From: Steinernema hermaphroditum
Taxonomy: Eukaryota > Nematoda > Chromadorea > Rhabditida > Steinernematidae
Direction of reading: 5' to 3'
Length of the DNA stretch: 64,000 nt
Assembly (NCBI GenBank): GCA_030435675.1
Contig: CM059623.1
Location: 14,416,092-14,480,091, forward strand
Below are positions 1 to 8,570 of this stretch, piece by piece. The position numbers and the translations under genes were made by a program. The number at the start of each line of letters is the position of its first letter. Position 1 is the stretch's first letter. The notes under the pieces are model-generated. The model was not told the DNA's origin. It saw nothing but the letters and a program-made list of their open reading frames with translations, and did not search any database.

Positions 1-2
1 TC

Positions 3-104
3 TGTACAAGAAAGGGCATTCATGGCTATCTTCGGGATGTGTGCACGGAAGATGAGCAGACCATCCAGTGGGAGACGGCTGATTTGAAGTTCTTAACGAG
101 CTAA
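3..104 (+). CDS. Possible 3' end of an unknown coding exon
   Basis: One frame is open from the window edge to a TAA at 102-104 and encodes an acidic tail of about 33 residues (…GYLRDVCTEDEQTIQWETAD…). It could be the last exon of a gene starting upstream of the window. No family is recognised, and an open frame this short could be chance. Confidence 0.2.
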   Translation, partial: CTRKGIHGYLRDVCTEDEQTIQWETADLKFLTS

Positions 105-254
105 GCGCGCCACGTGTCGGCTGAAGACATGCTCGCGATTGTTACCATCGCGCGACGACTTCGGATCAAGCGAAGAGTGGCGATGTACATCGCCTACAGT
201 TCCATTCATGGCCGCTCATCAGGAGAAGTCCCTATGAGCAGAGTTGTCCGAGTA

Positions 255-336
255 CCCGAAACCGAAACCGAAACCGAACCCGAAACCGAAACCGAAGTTT
301 TTGGGTACCCGACCCGAAAAACCGAAACCGAAAGTT
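255..336. repeat. Degenerate hexamer microsatellite (ACCGAA)n
   Basis: Tandem ACCGAA-type hexamers with interruptions run from about 255 to 300, with further units to 336. It is not the nematode telomere hexamer TTAGGC. It lies just downstream of the hAT transposase fragment. No function is seen. Confidence 0.8.
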
Positions 337-404
337 CGAACAATTAAAAATAATGATTTGAATTTAACTCGAAAATGACAACATGGTAAACTGATCAACG
401 GGTG

Positions 405-821
405 TTAGTAGACAGATTCTTCTTCATCATCAGAAGGCAAGTCGATGCCATCGGTGTCTTCTTCGGTTCCTTGGATGATGTAAACGTCAGGTTCCTTACT
501 TGATGGGGTCTTCTCGAAATCGGTGATCTTCTGGCAGGCCAATCCATGCCGAACAGTAGTCAAAGGCTCGATCGTTTCTAAGACTAAGTAGCTCAGGTCG
601 GAAAATACATGTTCGTGTTCGGCTGAACACGCCGTTTTTGCCAAGTACTTTCGTGCCAAGGCTGACAGCCGAGGCATCTTCTTATTATTCTTCTTCCAAT
701 AACTCAACACATCGGCGCTGTTATCATAGGACGGAGTAGGTCCTTCCAAGTGATTATGCTGGCGGTAGATGTTGAACTCTTCGGCGAGCGAGTCCTTCGC
801 ATCATTTTGAATGTCTGTGTC
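405..821 (-). mobile_element. hAT transposase C-terminal (dimerisation) fragment
   Basis: The minus frame is open from an upstream stop at 822-824 to the stop near 405. It encodes the conserved end of hAT-superfamily transposases: an acidic linker, then DVLSYWKKNNKKMPRLSALA followed by RKYLA, then a Glu-His-Val-Phe-Ser segment in place of the usual SERVFS, and an acidic tail. In intact elements this C-terminal region mediates dimerisation and helps assemble the catalytic core. The N-terminal BED finger and the first catalytic residues are absent, and there is no in-frame ATG before the conserved part. This is a dead 3' remnant of about 139 codons. No terminal inverted repeats were found. Confidence 0.8.
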
Positions 822-1011
822 TCACCGCGAATGTCTAGCGTCTGTAGACGCCTGCATGACGCGTGCTATCGCCTATCACGCTTTAGGCTAGTGTTGCCAC
901 CCTTTCATATCTGTTATGCTGTTACTTTGTTAGCGTGTTACGTGCCGTGTTTTTATGTTTGATTATAAAAGGTTTAATTACCCAAGTTTGAGGTCTCCCG
1001 AACAAGGGTAA

Positions 1012-1365
1012 ACTCCCCGCCTAGCAACCGGGTTGAGTCAAAATCACAACAACTGGCGATCAGGACCAAGAACTGGCCGCTACTGCTTCGAAGCCCGACA
1101 TCTTCCGAAGCCCGCCGTGCCATCCGCTCTCCACCGAAGAGCAGACGATCTCAAGAAACCGAGCGTTGACTATCCATGCTTCAAATGCGCCCTTCCGGAT
1201 CATTTCGCCTGCGAATGTTCGATAGACGCGAGAGCAAAGAAAGCAGCGGCGCATCACTTCCACTGTTTGAACTGCGGCTCGCCGCTTCACGTAAAGGATT
1301 GCCCGGAGCGCTGCTTCCGCGAACAGCAACACTTGTCGAGAGACTGTCTTCGTCGTCCCCAGTGA
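1012..1365 (+). CDS. CCHC zinc-knuckle ORF, possibly gag/CNBP-like
   Basis: An open frame ending in TGA at 1363-1365 has no ATG at its 5' end. It opens after a stop at 1009-1011, so it is either an exon or a fragment. Its C-terminal half has one canonical zinc knuckle, C-x2-C-x4-H-x4-C (CFKCALPDHFACEC), and two imperfect ones (C-x2-C-x4-H-x3-C and C-x3-C-x5-H-x4-C). Knuckles of this type bind single-stranded nucleic acid and occur in retroelement Gag proteins and in CNBP/GLH-type proteins. Its position next to a hAT fragment makes a mobile-element origin likely. A spliced host exon is the alternative. Confidence 0.4.
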   Translation, partial: TPRLATGLSQNHNNWRSGPRTGRYCFEARHLPKPAVPSALHRRADDLKKPSVDYPCFKCALPDHFACECSIDARAKKAAAHHFHCLNCGSPLHVKDCPERCFREQQHLSRDCLRRPQ

Positions 1366-2828
1366 AACCTTCTTATTTTATTCGGCGGTATCCACTGCTT
1401 TTTTTCTGTTATTTTATTTGGTATGAATCTTGAAATTTCTGCGATTTACCCATTTACTCTGAGTTTGTTGTTTGTTTCGATTCTCTGCCTGAATGGTGTA
1501 TTCTTCAATGGACAGTTGCAGACCCTCCTCATCTCCCAAGGTTGGAGCAGTGATAATGGGACACTTTTACACTTATTGTTTACTTGCATTTTTTCAACCA
1601 TTTCACTACAAGTTATTCGACTGGACAACTACAGACCACTTCGCGGGCAAAAGCCAGATCTTTCATTCATAGAATACAAGGGATTTCAAGTCAAAAAATG
1701 TTGTGGTCTCATTTTCGACCTCTTTGTCTTATTTGGAGTGATATCTTCTGGTGTCGCCCTTTGTGGACGAACACATATAACGGTTAGATAGAGTTAAGAG
1801 AGTGCTATATAAACAGTGATAAAAGAATCTCGCAGCTCAAAATGGAGAGCTATTCTGGGGGTCAACTTGAAAATGTGAGGTTTCAGGCAAAAAACCAAAA
1901 AACCCGACCGAAATTGGATACGTCAGCAGAAAAACGACTTTTTTGGGTCTGCTTTCGAGATCCGGACGATCTTCATATCGAAACAGATGGCCCTTTTTCG
2001 TGCCTTGCGCTTCCCTACGGCATTTCCCAGGTTTTCCCCGCGCTTCTACAACGTCTTGACAGTGTTTCGCATAACCCATTTCGAGATTCTCAGTTTCTCG
2101 GCGATTATTCCCCGGAAATTATCCTCATTCTTCAGGATATCGTCATAGGTACTCTTTTGGGGCGTGGCATGTTAACTTCTTCCTATGCTCTAGATGAATT
2201 AAGTGCCCGAATGACAGCAGGAGTAACGTGATATAACGAATAAAACAACAGACCGCAAAAAATTCGCCAAAAAACACGTAGAAAGTAGTGGAACTCCGGG
2301 TGCGGCTATTTCTGTGACCGCGCCAAATCTTAGTCGGCCGAATGTATTACATTTCCTGGCGGCGCACTGGGTCCTGGACGGAAAATAAACAACACCACCT
2401 TATTGCTTGATAAATTCTACATCTGGCAGTACCCTTGGTTTAGAGCCTATATTTGAAAATTTAGGGTAAATCGGCAGTTGAAACTTTATGTGGGGGGTGC
2501 GGCTATTTCTATGCTTGCCACTGTAGGTGCATTCGGTAGATTAGACCCAAGGATGATCGTGGTTAAAAGTGGTCACCGTGCATCACACAATTAATACCAT
2601 AGGAAGACCGTACATCACTTCGCAGTTTGCCTTCTCAAGGTACCAAAAAAATGACCATAAAAAATGAAAAGACCTCCAAGATCAAAAGGAATGCAATGGA
2701 CAAATGTCGAATCATAGTGTGGGGTGAGAGTTCACTGCACTCCACAAATCACCCATCCATTTTGCCACAAGTCTAAACATGACGAGAAAAATGATGTGTG
2801 TCCCATTTTCAATGCGCCAACCCAATAG
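1366..2828. other. No supported gene; one TATA-led ORF of unknown nature
   Basis: Only short or unconvincing ORFs occur. The best is 1842-2231 (+), 129 codons, with a TATATAAA at about 1807-1813 some 30 nt upstream of its ATG. Its middle contains LPYGISQVFPALLQRLD, faintly like the LPFGL…AIFQR core of retroelement reverse transcriptases, but the flanking motifs are missing. I do not assign it. Confidence 0.3.
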
Positions 2829-3275
2829 CTTCTTGTGGTAACTTGTCTATTATTTGCTTTTAGTGGAACAAAGCTTGTGGCACCGCCGATGATCTGGTGT
2901 GGTGTCACCACACTTGGGTACCAGTTCGTTAAATTCATGACTCCCATCCTGGGGCCGATTCCTGCGTCTTTGATCTGTCTAGCAGCCGCAATTGAGTCCT
3001 TTTGGACCATCAATAACCACTACAGAGCGAATTTGGAGAAGCAGATCGACCGGGAGGTTCTCGAATTGTAAGTGGAATGAGCAGATCTGTCTGAAAGTAT
3101 CAGTCTCTGCAAAATCGAAGGCTGTCTGCAGTGTGGATTTTGCCGTTTTGCACGAGAAATTGACCTCCGTGGCGTGGTCGTTCTATCTCGTTAAATTCCT
3201 GAATTTCTGCTCTTTTTCAGAATCTCCTTCACAATGAAGCAGATGCACTGGGCAAATCAAGCCTATCTGTGCTCG
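2829..3275 (+). pseudogene. Rearranged partial copy of the TMEM177-like gene (exon 4, then 5' leader and exon 1)
   Basis: 2864-3067 is a full 204-nt copy of exon 4 of the TMEM177-like gene at 4066-5294, in the opposite orientation, with the same acceptor (TTTTAG) and donor (GTAAGTGG). Matching intron sequence continues after it. Then, out of order, comes the gene's 5' leader acceptor (TTTTTCAG) and the start of exon 1 (MKQMHWANQAYLC from ATG 3234). Exon 1 homology stops at about 3275, where AGL-like sequence begins in another reading frame. Exon 4 before exon 1 is what remains if a tandem duplicate lost the segment between. It cannot encode the protein. Confidence 0.85.
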
Positions 3276-3974
3276 CAGCCATCATTCGCTACATCCAAAT
3301 GAAGCCCAGTGGGCATGAAATCTTCAACGAAACCGTCGTTCGCCACTATCCAACCGACGAGTCCGAGTTCTGCGAAGACGGCCGGAAGGAAACGCTCGCG
3401 GACACAATGCTGGAGGTAATCGAGTGCCACTTCCGGGGAATCGAGTTCCGCGAGATGAACACTGGCCATGCGATCGATGAGCATATGAAGGATCCAGGTG
3501 AACATGGTTCAAGTTTGCGTTTTGAAGCTTTGTCCTTTCAGGATTCAATGTAAAGGCGTACATTGACAAGGACACGGGATTCGTGTTCGGCGGAAACGAA
3601 TGGAACTGTGGCACATGGATGGACAAGATGGGAAGCTCCGATAAGGCGAGAAATCGAGGGATCCCGGCGACTCCACGCGACGGAGCTGATGTGGAGCTCC
3701 AAGGTCTCTGTCTGTACGTGGTGGAAGGCCTCCGTGACCTTTCGAAAGACGGAAAATTCAAGAAAGATTCTGTCTCTGACAGTAAGTGTTTCCTATCTGT
3801 CCAGGACTAATACTTCTCACCTTTCAGAGAACGGACCGCAGTCCGTGGAGTTCCCTTCCGGAACTCACACAGGCAGAGGGAGAACACTGTCCAGGATCGT
3901 GCGAAGCGCAAGCCTGGTCGATTGGATGTCTTCTGGAAGCTGTAGTTGCCCTAGACAAATACAACAAACAATAG
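3275..3974 (+). pseudogene. Glycogen debranching enzyme (AGL) 3' fragment, internally deleted
   Basis: Three pieces match the C-terminal amylo-1,6-glucosidase half of AGL. The first is 3275-3500 (…IEFREMNTGHAIDEHMKD). The second, after a small intron ending near 3541, carries [17 protein letters not shown]…NCGTWMDKM and [12 protein letters not shown], core glucosidase-domain motifs. The third, after an acceptor near 3826, carries RSPWSSLPELT…CEAQAWS and ends at TAG 3972-3974, like the AGL C-terminus. AGL normally has over 150 residues between the second and third pieces. Here they are about 45 nt apart and the exon phases do not match. The 5' end is fused out of frame to a TMEM177 exon. The parent enzyme removes glycogen branch points in the cytosol; this copy looks dead. 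Confidence 0.85.
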
Positions 3975-4065
3975 AGTTAAAACTCTAGTAATATGATATG
4001 TAGATAACATGTAAATTGTAGAGATTGTGTTAATACCTATAAAAATATTAAACAAACAGAACTCG

Positions 4066-5294
4066 TTAGTCATCTATATCACTATAATCAATATGAACCG
4101 ATTGTTGTTTGACCCGTTTTCTTCTGGACTGCGTGGTGTGACCTTCTTTCTCGCGTAGGTAATGGTCGATCTCGGTAAGCCGAGCGGAATACTTCGCATC
4201 CGTTTTGAGGCAGTCTCCGATTTCCGAGAATACCGACTCTCCTGCTTCACCCATCTTCTTGCGGAGGAAGCGACCCAAACGCATCGACGTCTTGAGATAT
4301 TCTCGCGCTCCCGTTGCGTAGCTGGGGTCTCTGAAATCAACCGCTCACATTATCAAAAACAAAGGAAAATGAGGATTCATCTAGACAAAATTCACTCTGC
4401 ATCTGGCTTTGCAGACAGTCTCTGATTTTGCAGAGACTGATACTTTCAGACAGATCTGCTCATTCCACTTACAATTCGAGAACCTCCCGGTCGATCTGCT
4501 TCTCCAAATTCGCTCTGTAGTGGTTATTGATGGTCCAAAAGGCCTCAACTGCGGCTGCTAGACAGATCAAAGACGCAGGAATCGGCCCCAGGATGGGAGT
4601 CATGAATTTAACGAACTGGTACCCAAGTGTGGTGACACCACACCAGATCATTGGTGGTGCCACAAGCTTTGTTCCACTGAAAGTAGATAATAGACAAGTT
4701 ACCACAAGAGGCTATTTACCTTTGCGCTCTCACAATTTCGCGTTGAATGGCGAACTGCTTCGCAGCTGGAGAGAGAATCATGCGCGTCACCATTTCGTCA
4801 GCCAAATGTGTGTTCATGTCGACTTTTCTGCGGCTACTTCAATAAAGTTTGTAGACTTCAGAGCACGAAGACTCGTATACCAACCTAGGAATACCCATAT
4901 CGAGTTCCATACTCTTTCCAAGCTCTCTGGCGCCTTCAACGTCACGAAAAGCCATTCTAATCGGCAGCTGGATCTCGGCTCCGGGCTTGATGAGGAACGA
5001 TCCGTACGTTTTAGGCTCCAACTCGTCGGTCAACGCTAGCTTCGCGTTGAACGAGCGTTTCATTTTCGCTTTCAGGAGCTCTGATTCGAACAGCTCACTT
5101 AGGTGATCGGGCGGTTGCTGCTCCAACCGATTTACGTACAGCTTTGTGAATTTGAGGTCATCGCGAACAGCTGAAAATGGTCTGTTTGAATATGAAAGAA
5201 ATGAAAAGAACTTACCGTGTACGAACAAATATCCGAGTGGGTAAGCAGCGATGGAGCACAGATAGGCTTGCTTTGCCCAGTGCATCTGCTTCAT
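4066..5294 (-). CDS. TMEM177-like mitochondrial inner-membrane protein
   Basis: Five exons (5294-5216, 5170-4885, 4833-4720, 4676-4473, 4330-4066) join in phase to 315 residues, matching the ~311 of vertebrate TMEM177. That protein stabilises COX20 and helps COX2 biogenesis in the mitochondrial inner membrane. Exon 1 gives an N-terminal hydrophobic segment. Exon 2 carries the IKPGAEIQLPIRMAF region. Exon 3 has MILSPAAKQFAIQREIV, matching the LTLSREAQKFALAREVV block of the human protein. Exon 4 encodes a two-helix hydrophobic hairpin, then a charged segment. The C-terminus is basic, then acidic (YSDIDD). The ATG lies 13 nt after TTTTCAG, a likely trans-splice acceptor, which supports this start. 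A scrambled inverted copy of exons 4 and 1 lies 1-2 kb away. The family assignment rests on remembered alignment. Confidence 0.8.
4416..4439. repeat. Small perfect hairpin in intron 4 of the TMEM177-like gene
   Basis: The arms CAGTCTCTG and CAGAGACTG flank a 6-nt loop. Only the first arm is clearly kept in the plus-strand duplicate at about 3100. No function is inferred. Confidence 0.6.
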
Positions 5295-5741
5295 GGTGAA
5301 GGAGGTTCTGAAAACGAACAGAAATTCAAGAATTTGACGCGAAAGTCCAATATGACGTTCAAATTGGCAGAAATAAGACCTTGTCTGATTGTCATACCAG
5401 TCTGCCCTCTATTTTCAACAGGAAACTGAAGTTGGAAGTGTAAACTTTGGGGAAAACACTGTAAATAACAATGAAACGAACATCTTCGGGCAAACTGCAA
5501 AAGAAGGCTTCAAAATAGAGAGAATGCGAGAAGATTAAATGGGCCTTTAGAATGTGAGTTTATCTCAAGTATCGCGAAAGAAAGACAAAACCGAATGTGC
5601 GAATTTTATGCAAGTCGAACTCTCGCTATCAGTCTGCAGTTAGGGTTTTCGGGTTCGGGTGCTCGTCTACTGTTTATCTCACTAGGATTACTGTAGTCTT
5701 TTGTGCTTTTCCAAGCGTTATTTGCTCATTTTATAAGTGCA

Positions 5742-5751
5742 ACACTTTCAG
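5742..5751 (+). promoter_or_regulatory. Probable trans-splice or leader acceptor of the first arrestin gene
   Basis: AACACTTTCAG ends at 5751, 110 nt before the ATG at 5862. The second arrestin gene has the same CACACTTTCAG acceptor ending at 7296, 30 nt before its ATG. Short pyrimidine-rich acceptors with no upstream coding exon are typical of nematode spliced-leader sites. Confidence 0.5.
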
Positions 5752-5861
5752 ACGTACACAGAAAGATGTCTGCAGACAGATGGTTTGCCCCTTTGCAAGC
5801 GACCGCCCCTCATTCATTAATCTGCGCTTGACCGACTCGGTCGATCGGTCGGTCGTCCGTG

Positions 5862-7067
5862 ATGGGCTTCCTTGATGGTGGTAAGTTCTTTTTTTGTCGT
5901 TCTCTTCAAAATATCCCTTTTCAGGCGTCCAGGTGTTCGAGATTCGCAATCTGAACCTAAAGGATGGCGGATACGACGCCGGCGATGTGATTACCGGAGA
6001 GGTCGTCCTAGTGGCGACCAAGGAAATCAAGTGCCGCGCATTCCTGATCACCCTTTCTGGAAATGCTGCCACTAGATGGGAACGTAAACATTAGTAAGAC
6101 TCTTTTGTTTCGAAAAGTCGTTACAGTGTTTGAATTTTAGCAACAACGATGGATGCAGCGACACCGAGTACTACAAGGGTCACGAAAAGATCACCGAGGA
6201 TTGCAAGGTGTTCCATGGCGAAGGAGTTATTGCTCCCGGAAACTTTGTGCACAAGTTTACGCTTAAACTCCCGAAATCTTGTCCTCCAAGTTTCGCAGGT
6301 GTGTTTTATGAGTAGTGATCATTGTAATCTGGCTGATTTAGGAGTTCATGGATGTATCACTTACACACTGATTGCAAAGATCGACCGACCAATGGCCATC
6401 GATAACGAAGTTCAATTAGCGGTGATGGTGAAGGGATTCGTCGACTTGCAAGCCATGGGTCCATCGGTCGCACAGCCTGTTGAGAACCAGGGTGTCGCCA
6501 AAATTGGAATGTGCTGCTGCACAGATGGTCGCATTAGGATCCATGCCAGTCTTTCAAAGGGAGGTTTTGCAATCGGCGAACATGTGGAAATCATCGTAGA
6601 AGTGGGCAATTACACGTCGAGGCCTGTTGTCGCTCTCATCGCTAACATTCTGGAAAACGCTACGTTCACAGCGTTCCACGGAGGCATCTGGGGTGGAGGT
6701 GGACAGGCTGAGAAGTGCAATGGCACTAAGCCAGTTGTCAGCGCTACAAAGGTCAGCTTTTCGTTGAGCCATGAGTTGTTTATAATTGCTATTTGCAGCC
6801 AGTCAACATTCCTTCTCAAGCTGAGGAGAAAGTTTGCTTTGCGTTCTTGATCCCGAAGATCATTGCTCCCCATGTCGACTGCTCCATTATCCATACGGAG
6901 CACGCGATAGAAGTGTGTCTCTGTTTAATGACAATCTCCTAATTCATGTTGTGTAGATCTGTGCGCAGCACGAAAGCGGTGAGAAGGGATACACGTGTGT
7001 CCTGCCCATAACGCTAGGGACCGTTTCACTTCCGTCAAAAGGAGGAAAGGAGGCCTTACAACTATAG
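5862..7067 (+). CDS. Arrestin-domain protein (ARRD-type), first tandem copy
   Basis: Six exons (5862-5880, 5925-6093, 6141-6298, 6342-6751, 6799-6912, 6957-7067) join in phase to 326 residues, a normal length for alpha-arrestins of this class. The N-terminal arrestin sandwich starts at once (VFEIRNLNLKDGGYDAGDVI) and ends with the family signature LPKSCPPSFAG, then GCITYTLIAKIDRPM. A CCC cluster (GMCCCTDG) precedes the C-terminal arrestin sandwich (about 170-310). No PPxY ubiquitin-ligase motif is seen, unlike mammalian ARRDC proteins. Such proteins act as trafficking adaptors at membranes. The start is fixed by a 19-nt first exon encoding MGFLDG, the same layout as in the next gene. The gap to that gene is about 260 nt to its ATG, so a tandem duplication and possibly an operon. 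Confidence 0.9.
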
Positions 7068-7326
7068 TAATCCCGCCTTTGCGTAAAATACAAAATCATC
7101 CAATTCCTTTTGTGTATCCCGATGTTTATAAAGTTTGTTGCGACGCTATGCAATGTGTTTAAAATGTTAGAACAAGAATTTCGCTTTGAAAAAAAGTCAA
7201 AATCAGAAAAAGTCATCAGAAATCAGAATATCCTGGTGGTTCACTGCTGCTGTCTAGACGCTTGGAAATAAGTGCGTCTGGTCACCACACTTTCAGTTTT
7301 TTGTACAATTCGAGCGGTTGATCGTC

Positions 7327-8570
7327 ATGGGTATCTTCAATGGCGGTATCACATTTCTCGTAGATATTCCAAAAATTATCTTATATTTCAGGTGTCGACG
7401 TCTTCGAAATTCAAAATCTGAACATAAAACCGGGCGGCTACGAATCGGGTGATACGATCACTGGAAAGGTGCTCTTGGTCCTGAGGAAAGAGATCAGATG
7501 CAACGAGTTCTTCGTTTCCATTTTGGGAGAGATCCGAACCGAATGGACACAGTACAAGTAAAAGACATTGTTGTGATATCATTGATTCCATTTCTTTAGA
7601 GGTGGCGCTCATTATGAGGATCACTATCAATCAGGCTCAGTCATCATGAACGAGCACAAGGAATTGAAGAGCGAGAGAGTCCTCTCTGCTGGAGAGCACA
7701 CTGAGACATTCTCATTTCGTCTTCCAGAACAGTGCCCTCCGAGTTTTGCCAGTTCGTCGTAAATGTAATTGACTTTTCATATCACACTGTCCTTTTAGGC
7801 TCATACGGATCTATCACTTACGTCCTGCAAGCGAAGATTGATCGTCCAATGGCTGCGGATAATGATGTCACTTTGCCGATCATGGTTAAAGGCACGGTTG
7901 ACTTGAATAAGCTGGATTCGCGCCTCGCAATCTCGCAGCCCGTTTTCAATTCGGCTGACGTGGAAATTCCTCGTTGCTGTTGCTTTAAAAGCGAATTTAT
8001 AAGTAGCCATATAAAGATACAGAAGAAGGGATACGCTTTTGGCGAACTTATCAAAATGGACATAACGGTGGACAATGGAACGAGCAAGCCAATCGACAAG
8101 ATCCTGATAAATCTCCTGGAGCATGCTGTATTTACGGCCGAACTATGTTCATCGTTCTTTAGCAGCAACAACGAGAAGATTCGAAGAACTGTTTCCAGGC
8201 CTGTTATTACGGCGGACACGGTATGTGCTTCTGTTTTTCGTCTTCTTTTGTGCAGTGCACTGTTTCAGGAAGCGAACATTGCGCCTCACTCGCAGAAGAC
8301 CGTCCACGTTGCGATTCGCGTTACCGAGAGCATATCCCCGATGGTTTGCTCGACCCTCATCCAGACCAAACATCAGATTTCTGTACGCTCTCACTCTTCC
8401 AATGTGTTCTGATCAATATCGTCTAGATTAGCGTTCAGCAGGGATGGAGCCAAGACGAGGTTATCGTCGCACTTCCGGTTTTGATCGGAACGATCCCTGT
8501 TGTCGCCAAGGAAAACATTGAAAGCGAGACAGCACCCATATCCAGTGGACAAAGCAGCAGCAAGAATTAA
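7327..8570 (+). CDS. Arrestin-domain protein (ARRD-type), second tandem copy
   Basis: Six exons (7327-7345, 7392-7557, 7600-7751, 7799-8220, 8269-8382, 8427-8570) join in phase to 338 residues. Intron positions and phases match the upstream copy, and a 19-nt first exon encodes MGIFNG. Landmarks are GYESGDTITGKVLL, LPEQCPPSFAS, SYGSITYVLQAKIDRPM, a cysteine cluster RCCCFK and a Ser-rich tail (SSGQSSSKN). The two proteins have diverged well, so the duplication is not recent. The role is likely an arrestin-fold adaptor in receptor or transporter trafficking, inferred from family. The acceptor at 7287-7296 lies about 230 nt after the stop of copy 1, a spacing compatible with polycistronic transcription and trans-splicing. 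No AATAAA was found between them. Confidence 0.9.

Noticed and set aside
255..336. Telomeric repeat
   Set aside because: Units are ACCGAA-like, not TTAGGC, and are interrupted.
3324..3761. 145-codon minus-strand ORF
   Set aside because: It is antisense to the AGL-like coding segment and is explained by codon bias of that strand.
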